Source: Microbacterium sp. YJN-G
Lineage (GTDB): Bacteria > Actinomycetota > Actinomycetes > Actinomycetales > Microbacteriaceae
Direction of reading: 5' to 3'
Assembly: GCF_015040615.1 (NCBI RefSeq)
Contig: NZ_CP060402.1
Location: 1,550,001 to 1,614,000, forward strand
Length of the DNA stretch: 64,000 nt
Under the pieces are notes generated by a model. The model was not told the origin of the DNA and ran no database searches. It saw only the letters and a list, made by a program, of their open reading frames with translations. Shown one piece after another: positions 57,896 to 64,000 of this stretch. Position 1 is the stretch's first letter, and every line of letters begins with the position of its first letter. The position numbers and the translations under genes are program-made.

Positions 57896-59848
57896 TCAGA
57901 TCTCAGGTTCGAGGATATCGAGGTGCACCGAGAGCGAGACCCGGGGACGCCCGCGCGGTCGCCGGCTCTGCGCAGCATCCGCGACGACGGCCGCGCGCAG
58001 CGTGGTGGCCACCTCTGCGCCCGCGCCGTACCCGAACCGCACGAGCGCCCGCACCTTGCCCGCCTCGCCACCTTCGCCCGCGACCGGCAAGGGCCCGAGC
58101 ACGGCCTCGCCCGAGACGCCGATCTGCGCGAGTGCGTCGAGCGCCGTGCGTACCGAAGCAGACAGGCCTTCGATCTGGGCGACCCGGGCCGTGGGCGGCA
58201 TGTGCAGGGGACGGCGCGCGTCGAGCTCGGTGCGGGCGTACGCGGCGGGCGACCACGTGGCGAGGGCACGGGCGACCGGGCCGTCGACGCCGACGAGGTG
58301 GATCGGCGCGCCTGGTGCGGCGAGGGCGGAAGCATTCATCCACCAGCGCAGGCACGACTCGGCGATCCGCAGCTCGGGCGCCTGCAGCATCCGTGCGCCG
58401 TCGAGCAGGATCACCGCTCGGTAGCCGCCCTCCGCCAGCGGTTCCGCACCGCGTGTCGCGACGACCAGTGCGGGGCGCGCGTCGACGTGCTGCACGGGGT
58501 GAGCGCCGTCCGAGACGATCACCCGCACGCCCGGGAAGGCGCGCCCCAGCTCATCGGCGGTCCGCTCGGTACCCGAGGATGCCAGGCGCACCTGCTCGGA
58601 GGAGCACTCGCCGCACCGCCACGCGTTGGCGGAGCGCCCGCACCAGCCGCAGACCGGCACGGCGCCGCGGCGCCGCGCGCCGAGCGGGCCGCCACAGTGC
58701 GTGCAGCGGGCCGGTGCGCGACAGCTCGCGCAGACCAGGGTCGGTGCGAAGCCGGGCCGGGCGACCTGCACGAGCACGGGACCCTCGGCGGTCGCCGCGC
58801 GTGCGGTGGCGAAGGCGCTGGAGGGCACCCGCTGGCCGGTCTGCTCCAGCTCCTGCGGGGTGCTCAGCCGCACCTGCGGGATGATCCGCCTGGCCGCGGT
58901 GACGTCCTGCAGCCAGCCGTGCGCGACCAGCCGCTCGGTGTCGGTGGTGCGGGTGTGCCCGACGATCAGCAGCGCACTGCCCTCCTCCTCCTGACGGATG
59001 AGGGCCGCATCACGGGCGTGCACGTAGGGCGCGAGCGGCTCGGAGAGCAGCGGATCGCCGTCGTCCCAGATCGCGACGAGACCGGCCTGCACGGGCGCAT
59101 AGACCGCCGACCGGTTGCCGACCACCACGCAAGGCTGGTCGCCGAGGGTGCGCAGGAACGCGCGGTACCGGTCGGGATTGGGCTGCCTGGCGTCGTGGCG
59201 CACGACGGCCTCGTCGTCGATCAGCGCCGTCAGCGCCATGAGCAGCAGCTCCTGGTCGCGGTAGTCGGGCACCACGAGCACACTCGATCGTCCCTCGGCC
59301 AGCTGCACCGCGGCGGCCGAAGCCAGCAGCAGCGCCCAGCCGGGCAGGTCAGCGCGGCGGACCGGGATCGCCTCGACCGCTGCACGCCCGGATCCGGCGA
59401 GGACCTCGCCGAGTCCCTCGTACGCGGCGATCTCGTCCCGGGCGCGCTGCAGCGCGTCATCTCCGGGTGCCGGCGGGGCCGGGGGCTCCTGCCAGGACTT
59501 CTCCACCCGCACCTGACGCTTGGGGATGGCCAGGCGCAGGATGTCGGATGCCGACCCGGCGGCCCGGTCAGCGACCCGCCGGGCGAGCCGGTACAGCCTG
59601 TCGGGCAGCACGACCGTCGGCGAGACGACGCTTTCGATCTCGGACAGCGTGCGGGACGCATCCGGCTCTTCGCCGATCTCGACCACGTAGCCGTCGATCA
59701 CCCGGCCCGCGGTGCGCAGCGGCGCCTTGACCCGCACTCCCGGCTCGACCGGGCCGAGTCCCTCAGGGAGTGCGTAGTCGAAGAGCCGATCCAGCTGCGG
59801 CAGCGGCGAGTCGATGAGCACGCGCGCGATGCGCCGCCCGGCGGTCAT
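57896..59848 (-). CDS. priA: Primosomal protein N' homologue lacking helicase motifs
   Basis: 650 aa. The N-terminal DNA-binding region (ARVLIDSPLPQLDRLFDYAL) and zinc cysteines (CASC, CTHC, CGWC, CGEC, about residues 375-420) match PriA, but the Walker A loop is absent, GNRSAVYAP stands where GTRSA lies in active PriA, and WDDGDPLL replaces the DEEH box. Actinobacterial PriA proteins are known to lack helicase activity; here the ATPase site looks lost. Probably acts as a DNA-binding restart factor. 6-bp gap to metK. Confidence 0.9.
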   Translation of the reverse strand: MTAGRRIARVLIDSPLPQLDRLFDYALPEGLGPVEPGVRVKAPLRTAGRVIDGYVVEIGEEPDASRTLSEIESVVSPTVVLPDRLYRLARRVADRAAGSASDILRLAIPKRQVRVEKSWQEPPAPPAPGDDALQRARDEIAAYEGLGEVLAGSGRAAVEAIPVRRADLPGWALLLASAAAVQLAEGRSSVLVVPDYRDQELLLMALTALIDDEAVVRHDARQPNPDRYRAFLRTLGDQPCVVVGNRSAVYAPVQAGLVAIWDDGDPLLSEPLAPYVHARDAALIRQEEEGSALLIVGHTRTTDTERLVAHGWLQDVTAARRIIPQVRLSTPQELEQTGQRVPSSAFATARAATAEGPVLVQVARPGFAPTLVCASCRAPARCTHCGGPLGARRRGAVPVCGWCGRSANAWRCGECSSEQVRLASSGTERTADELGRAFPGVRVIVSDGAHPVQHVDARPALVVATRGAEPLAEGGYRAVILLDGARMLQAPELRIAESCLRWWMNASALAAPGAPIHLVGVDGPVARALATWSPAAYARTELDARRPLHMPPTARVAQIEGLSASVRTALDALAQIGVSGEAVLGPLPVAGEGGEAGKVRALVRFGYGAGAEVATTLRAAVVADAAQSRRPRGRPRVSLSVHLDILEPEI

Positions 59849-59854
59849 GCCGCC

Positions 59855-61051
59855 TCAGATGCCGGCGGCGCGACGCAGCTCGTCGGCGCGGTCGGTGCGC
59901 TCCCAGGTGAAATCGGGAAGCTCACGGCCGAAGTGGCCGTAGGCGGCCGTCTGCGCGTAGATCGGGCGCAGCAGGTCGAGCTCCTCGATGATCGCCTGCG
60001 GGCGCAGGTCGAACACCTGGTCGATGGCGGTGGTGATCGTCTCTTCCGACACCTTGCCGGTGCCGAATGTCTCGACGTACAGGCCCACCGGGCGGGCCAC
60101 GCCGATCGCGTAGGCGACCTGCACCTCGGCGCGCTCGGCGAGACCTGCCGCGACGACGTTCTTGGCGACCCAGCGCATCGCGTAGGCGCCGGAGCGGTCG
60201 ACCTTCGACGGGTCCTTGCCGCTGAACGCTCCGCCGCCGTGGCGGGCGGCGCCGCCGTACGTGTCGATGATGATCTTGCGGCCGGTCAGGCCGGCATCCC
60301 CCTTCGGGCCACCGGTGACGAACGGGCCGGCTGGGTTGATGTAGTACTTCAGGTCGTCGGCCAGGTCGAGGCCGGTCTGGGCAAGTACCGGGTCGATGAC
60401 CTTCTCGCGGACGAGTGCCTTGAGCTCGTCCTGCGAGATGTCGGGGTGGTGCTGCGTGGAGAGCACGACCGCGTCGACGGTCTTCGGGGTGAAGCCGTCG
60501 TAGCCGAGGGTCACCTGGGTCTTGCCGTCGGGGCGCAGGAACGCCAGCTCGCCCGAGCGGCGCACCTCGGTGAGGCGCTCGGCGATGCGGTGCGCGGTCC
60601 AGGCCGCCATCGGCATCAGCTGCGGGGTCTCGTTGGTGGCGAAGCCGAACATGATCCCCTGATCGCCGGCGCCGAGCAGGTCGCGCGGGTCGGTCGAGCC
60701 GCCGTCGCGCTGCTCCTGCGCCTGGTCGACGCCGTGCGCGATGTCTCCGGACTGCTCGCCCACCGAGATGCTGACACCGCACGACGAACCGTCGAAGCCG
60801 GTGTCGCTGGAGGTGTAGCCGATGCCGTTGACGACGTCGCGCACGATCGTGGGGATGTCGACGTAGCCCGAGGTGCGGATCTCACCGGCCACGTGCACGA
60901 GGCCCGTGGTCACGAGCGTCTCGACGGCGACACGCGACTGCCGGTCGACCGTCAGCAGCCCGTCGAGGATGCTGTCGGAGATCTGGTCGCAGATCTTGTC
61001 GGGGTGCCCCTCCGTGACGGACTCGGACGTGAACAGGCGCAGCGCGCTCAT
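59855..61051 (-). CDS. metK: S-adenosylmethionine synthetase
   Basis: 398 aa. [14 protein letters not shown] (ATP/metal site), [12 protein letters not shown], and the C-terminal catalytic [19 protein letters not shown]. Makes SAM from methionine and ATP. Starts at ATG 61051 with GGAGAA upstream; a longer frame to 61078 has no support. The 138-bp region before it holds the rpoZ hairpin and no recognisable SAM riboswitch. Confidence 0.96.
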   Translation of the reverse strand: MSALRLFTSESVTEGHPDKICDQISDSILDGLLTVDRQSRVAVETLVTTGLVHVAGEIRTSGYVDIPTIVRDVVNGIGYTSSDTGFDGSSCGVSISVGEQSGDIAHGVDQAQEQRDGGSTDPRDLLGAGDQGIMFGFATNETPQLMPMAAWTAHRIAERLTEVRRSGELAFLRPDGKTQVTLGYDGFTPKTVDAVVLSTQHHPDISQDELKALVREKVIDPVLAQTGLDLADDLKYYINPAGPFVTGGPKGDAGLTGRKIIIDTYGGAARHGGGAFSGKDPSKVDRSGAYAMRWVAKNVVAAGLAERAEVQVAYAIGVARPVGLYVETFGTGKVSEETITTAIDQVFDLRPQAIIEELDLLRPIYAQTAAYGHFGRELPDFTWERTDRADELRRAAGI

Positions 61052-61136
61052 CGATTCTCCAAAGCGGGAAGTTGGCATCGGACCGCGTTCGGCCCGACGC
61101 CGGTCTCAGTGACCGGGGTGTGATCCGCATTGTGCA

Positions 61137-61176
61137 GTGAGCCGCCGACATCCGGATGCGGACGTCGGCGGCTCAC
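61137..61176 (-). terminator. Hairpin terminator between rpoZ and metK
   Basis: GTGAGCCGCCGAC / GTCGGCGGCTCAC with an inner TCCG-GATG-CGGA after one mismatch. Located 13 bp after the rpoZ stop. Suggests rpoZ and metK are separate units, although attenuation or partial read-through is possible. Confidence 0.7.
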
Positions 61177-61189
61177 GATGCGGAAGGGG

Positions 61190-61444
61190 TCACTCAGCGT
61201 GACGGATGCGAAGCTTGTCTTCGTTGATCTCGTGCAGAGCGATGGTGAGCGGCTTGTCCTCGACGGACGAGTCGACGAGCGGGCCGACGTTGTCGAAGAG
61301 GTTGCCCTCGTGCAGGTCGGAGTAGTAGTCGTTGATCTGACGCGCGCGCTTGGCCGCGTAGATCACGAGCTCGTACTTGGACTCGACGCGCTCGAGCAGG
61401 TTGTCGATGGGCGGGTCGATGATGCCCTGGTTGGTTCCGGCCAT
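61190..61444 (-). CDS. rpoZ: RNA polymerase omega subunit
   Basis: 84 aa. Omega fold: [31 protein letters not shown] and the C-terminal [15 protein letters not shown]. Stabilises RNA polymerase. gmk-rpoZ order is widely conserved. 93 bp after the gmk stop; that gap may carry an rpoZ promoter. The first in-frame ATG is 61444 with GGAGG upstream. Confidence 0.95.
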   Translation of the reverse strand: MAGTNQGIIDPPIDNLLERVESKYELVIYAAKRARQINDYYSDLHEGNLFDNVGPLVDSSVEDKPLTIALHEINEDKLRIRHAE

Positions 61445-61537
61445 GGTGGACCTCCTGGTCAGGCGACGATGCGGCGGATGACGACGTGTCGCGAAAGCGG
61501 TGGATGCGAGCGCGCGTCCTTCTCCCGTGGGGAGCGG

Positions 61538-62446
61538 TCAGCGCGCGGAGCCTGAGGACAAGTCTACGACCTCGCGCGCGGCGGTGGCGACGTCGGCGTT
61601 CACGATGAGGTAATCGAACTCGTTCTGGGCGGCCAGTTCGGCGCGCGCGGTGCGCAGCCGGCGGGTGCGCTCCTCGGCATCCTCGGTGCCCCGCCCGACG
61701 AGCCGATTGACCAGTTCGTCCCAGGACGGCGGCAGCAGGAACACCAGGGTCGCCGAGGGCTCGGCGGCACGCACCTGGCGCGCGCCCTGCAGGTCGATCT
61801 CGAGCAGCACGGTCTTCCCGTCCGCGAGTGCATCGTCCACCGGACCACGGGGGGTGCCGTAACGATGCCTGTTGTGCACAACCGCGTACTCGAGCAGCTG
61901 GTCCTGGTCGATCAGGCGATCGAACTCGGCGTCGTCGACGAAGTAGTAGTGCACGCCGTCGACCTCACCGGGCCGGGGAGCCCGGGTCGTCGCGGACACC
62001 GACAGGTGGATGTCGGGGTGCCGTTCGCGGATGTGCGAAGCGACCGTGCCCTTCCCGACGGCCGTGGGCCCTGCGAGCACCAGCAGCCGGCTACGGCCGG
62101 GGCGGGGCGTGTGCACGGGGAAGCGCTCGTCGAGCCACTCCGAGAGCGCGGAGAGCTGGCGCACGCCCAGTCCACCGAGCCGCTTGACCGGCGAGATCCG
62201 CAACTCGTCGAGGATGCGGTCGCGCTTGCCCGCGCCGATCGCGGGAAGCGCCATGAGGAAGTCGGTGATCCGCATGGTCGCCGCGTCGGAGTCGGCATCC
62301 TCCACCGCCTGACGCAGCACGTCCTGCGGGGCGAGGACGCGCGTGGTCAGGTCGCGCTTGAGAGCGGCCCTGGCACGGCGGCGCTCCAGCGCACGCCGGG
62401 ATGCGGCCGCCCGGTCGACCTCGGGGACGACTCTGCGTTCAGCCAT
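61538..62446 (-). CDS. gmk: mIHF-guanylate kinase fusion
   Basis: 302 aa. The N-terminal about 110 residues match the actinobacterial integration host factor mIHF (FLMALPAIGAGKRDRILDEL, then RISPVKRLGGLG). After a short linker comes guanylate kinase with P-loop LAGPTAVGKGT and SVSATTRAPRPGE. In mycobacteria these are two adjacent genes; here they are one frame. The fusion places a DNA-binding domain on a purine-nucleotide enzyme. ATG 62446 overlaps the pyrF 3' end by 8 bp; a longer frame has no support. Confidence 0.92.
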   Translation of the reverse strand: MAERRVVPEVDRAAASRRALERRRARAALKRDLTTRVLAPQDVLRQAVEDADSDAATMRITDFLMALPAIGAGKRDRILDELRISPVKRLGGLGVRQLSALSEWLDERFPVHTPRPGRSRLLVLAGPTAVGKGTVASHIRERHPDIHLSVSATTRAPRPGEVDGVHYYFVDDAEFDRLIDQDQLLEYAVVHNRHRYGTPRGPVDDALADGKTVLLEIDLQGARQVRAAEPSATLVFLLPPSWDELVNRLVGRGTEDAEERTRRLRTARAELAAQNEFDYLIVNADVATAAREVVDLSSGSAR

Positions 62447-63332
62447 GGAGTACCTCCTGATAGCGTGCGGCGCGCTCGTCGATGGCGGCCGCGATGCCCT
62501 GCGGTCCCGCGCCGAGGATGCTGCGGCTCTCGCTGGCGAGCACCTGCGGCGCCACGGCGCCGAAGCGCGTGAGCAGATCGCCCGGTTCCGCACCCTGCGC
62601 GCCGAAACCCGGCGCCAGGATCGGTGCGCCGGCGAGCACCTCGTCGTCCAGTCCCAGCTCGACGCGGTCGACGGTCGCCCCGATCACCAGGCCGACGGGG
62701 CCGAGCCCGCCCTCGAACGCCGTGGAGCCGTTGGCCCAGCCCACGTCGCGCGCGACCCGGTGCGCCACGGTCTGGTCCTCCCCCGCCGCCACATCGACGG
62801 TGCGGGCGGTCTGCAGCGACGGCGCCTCGGGGTTGCTCGTGGCGGCCAGGACGAACACGCCCTTTCCGCCGCGCACCGCGGTCGTGATGGTCTCCCGCAG
62901 CGACTCCGGCCCGAGGTACGGACTGATCGTGACGGCATCCGACTCGAGCGGCGAACCGGCATCCAGCCAGGCCGCGGCGTACCCCGCCATGGTGGACCCG
63001 ATGTCGCCGCGTTTCGCATCGGCGAGCACGATCAGGCCTGCCTGGCGTGCGGCGGACATGACATCCTCGAGGGCCGCGAAACCGCGCGAGCCGAAGCGCT
63101 CGAAGAACGCGATCTGCGGCTTCACGACGCCCACCCGGCCGGCCGCGGCCTCGACCACGGCGAGCCCGAACGAGCGCAGTCCGTCCGCGTCCTGCGGCAG
63201 ACCCCACTGCTCCAGCAGCGCGGCGTGCGGGTCGATGCCCACACACAGCGGCCCATGGGCATCCATCGCGGCCCGCAGGCGGGTGCCGAAGGAGGTGATG
63301 CCGGAGGATGCCGGGCCGGAGGGGGTCGTCAC
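62439..63332 (-). CDS. pyrF: Orotidine 5'-phosphate decarboxylase (type 2)
   Basis: 297 aa. VLADAKRGDIGSTMAGYA holds the catalytic Asp-Lys-Asp set; GIDPHAALL and the late GAQGAEPGDL are phosphate contacts. Last step of UMP synthesis. The ATG overlaps the carB stop (ATGA). Confidence 0.95.
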   Translation of the reverse strand: MTTPSGPASSGITSFGTRLRAAMDAHGPLCVGIDPHAALLEQWGLPQDADGLRSFGLAVVEAAAGRVGVVKPQIAFFERFGSRGFAALEDVMSAARQAGLIVLADAKRGDIGSTMAGYAAAWLDAGSPLESDAVTISPYLGPESLRETITTAVRGGKGVFVLAATSNPEAPSLQTARTVDVAAGEDQTVAHRVARDVGWANGSTAFEGGLGPVGLVIGATVDRVELGLDDEVLAGAPILAPGFGAQGAEPGDLLTRFGAVAPQVLASESRSILGAGPQGIAAAIDERAARYQEVLHG

Positions 63333-64000
63333 GCCGAGACCCTCCGATCCTGCGCGTACTCCTGCAGGCTGCGCACCGCGAAGCCCTCGTTGGCAGCATC
63401 CATGCCGCTGACCGCGGCACCCAGCACGGCGATCGTCGTGAACAGCGCCTTGTCGGCGGCCACCGCGGCCGCACGGATCTCGTATCCGTCGGCGCGGGCG
63501 GCGCCGCCGCTCGGGGTGTTCACGATGATGTCGATCTCGCCGTCGTTGATCAGGTCGACGATGTTGCGCTCGCCGCTCTCGGCGGTGTCGCTGTACTTCG
63601 CCACCACCGAGACGCCGATGCCGTTGCGGCTGAGGATCTCGGCCGTGCCCTCGGTGGCGACCAGCGAGAACCCGAGCTGCTGCAGCCGGTGCGCGGGCAG
63701 GATCACGGCGCGCTTGTCGGCATCCGCCACCGAGATGAACACGGTGCCCGAGGTCGGCATGCCGCCGTAGGCGGCGGCCTGGCTCTTCGCGAACGCGGTC
63801 GGGAAGTCCTTGTCGATGCCCATCACCTCACCGGTGGAGCGCATCTCGGGCCCGAGCACCGAGTCGACGACCTTGCCGTCGTGCGTGCGGAACCGCTTGA
63901 AGGGCAGCACGGCCTCCTTCACCGCGATGGGCGCGCCCAGCGGAACCTGCGAGCCGTCCTGCGCGGGAAGCAGCCCCTCGGTCACCAGCTCGGCGACCGT
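63329..64000 (-). CDS. carB: Carbamoyl-phosphate synthase large subunit, C-terminal part
   Basis: Partial: the gene continues beyond the right edge of the window. The visible 223 codons cover the end of the second ATP-grasp half (PFKRF..., EMRSTGEVMGID) and the MGS-like allosteric domain (ISVADADKRAVILPAHRLQQ, NTPSGG). Supplies carbamoyl phosphate for pyrimidines and arginine. It is the upstream member of the carB-pyrF pyrimidine pair. Confidence 0.94.
   Translation of the reverse strand, partial: TVAELVTEGLLPAQDGSQVPLGAPIAVKEAVLPFKRFRTHDGKVVDSVLGPEMRSTGEVMGIDKDFPTAFAKSQAAAYGGMPTSGTVFISVADADKRAVILPAHRLQQLGFSLVATEGTAEILSRNGIGVSVVAKYSDTAESGERNIVDLINDGEIDIIVNTPSGGAARADGYEIRAAAVAADKALFTTIAVLGAAVSGMDAANEGFAVRSLQEYAQDRRVSA

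Noticed and set aside
57617..61123. 1,168-codon open frame antisense to priA and metK
   Set aside because: Same codon-bias artefact; both minus-strand genes have clear motifs.
61052..61189. SAM riboswitch before metK
   Set aside because: The region contains only the rpoZ hairpin; no SAM-riboswitch core is recognisable.

Overview
The window is a high-GC actinobacterial chromosome segment, almost certainly Microbacteriaceae and most likely Microbacterium. The evidence is the chain of start/stop-overlapping housekeeping genes (trmI, an FKBP lipoprotein, pafB, pafC, tatA, tatC, helY, lnt, then convergent rbpA), a guanylate kinase with a fused mIHF domain, a primosome protein N' without helicase motifs, an ANTAR response regulator of the PdtaR type, and a DUF222/HNH endonuclease gene. 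This assignment is inference from gene content and order; no 16S rRNA gene is present.

Layout. 1-9.5 kb: a truncated HAD phosphatase, then the trmI to lnt block on the + strand. 9.5-13.7 kb: rbpA, a GDPD/SPFH/NfeD envelope cluster, an SDR and an HdeD-like membrane protein. 13.8-18.6 kb: an AraC-type regulator, a VOC protein and a UvrA-like ABC protein that look like a resistance module, then a methyltransferase and a YCII protein. 18.6-26.3 kb: an accessory region. 26.3-35.1 kb: a DinB2-type polymerase, transporters, a small operon (SGNH esterase, YczE-family protein, SUMF-fold protein, arginase fold) and a DUF885 metallopeptidase. 35.2-64 kb: core genes, mainly on the minus strand: polA, pdtaR, tRNA-Leu(CAA), pyk, gltBD, lgt, trpCBA, hisIFGE, rpe, rsmB, fmt, priA, metK, rpoZ, gmk, pyrF and the 3' end of carB.

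The most interesting part is 18,801-24,662. A 5.85-kb integrative element is inserted in the HNH motif of a DUF222/HNH endonuclease gene. Both gene halves remain and can be rejoined in frame. The element is bounded by a 14-bp direct repeat, and joining its two inner edges gives an attP-like site with imperfect 19-bp inverted arms around the core. It carries a large serine recombinase, a small gene translationally coupled to an HUH-type rolling-circle Rep gene, a hairpin-rich non-coding region, and one predicted DUF262/DUF1524 (GmrSD-like) defence protein. The Rep gene is split by a 1,404-bp IS256-family insertion flanked by an 8-bp target duplication; removing the IS restores one 257-residue reading frame.

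Working together: the right half is a nearly continuous minus-strand chain for pyrimidine, purine, methionine/SAM, histidine, tryptophan and glutamate metabolism with replication, rRNA and formyl-Met genes, many joined by ATGA/GTGA/TGATG overlaps. trpE is absent from between hisI and the Trp-associated membrane protein gene, where it lies in related genomes as I recall them.
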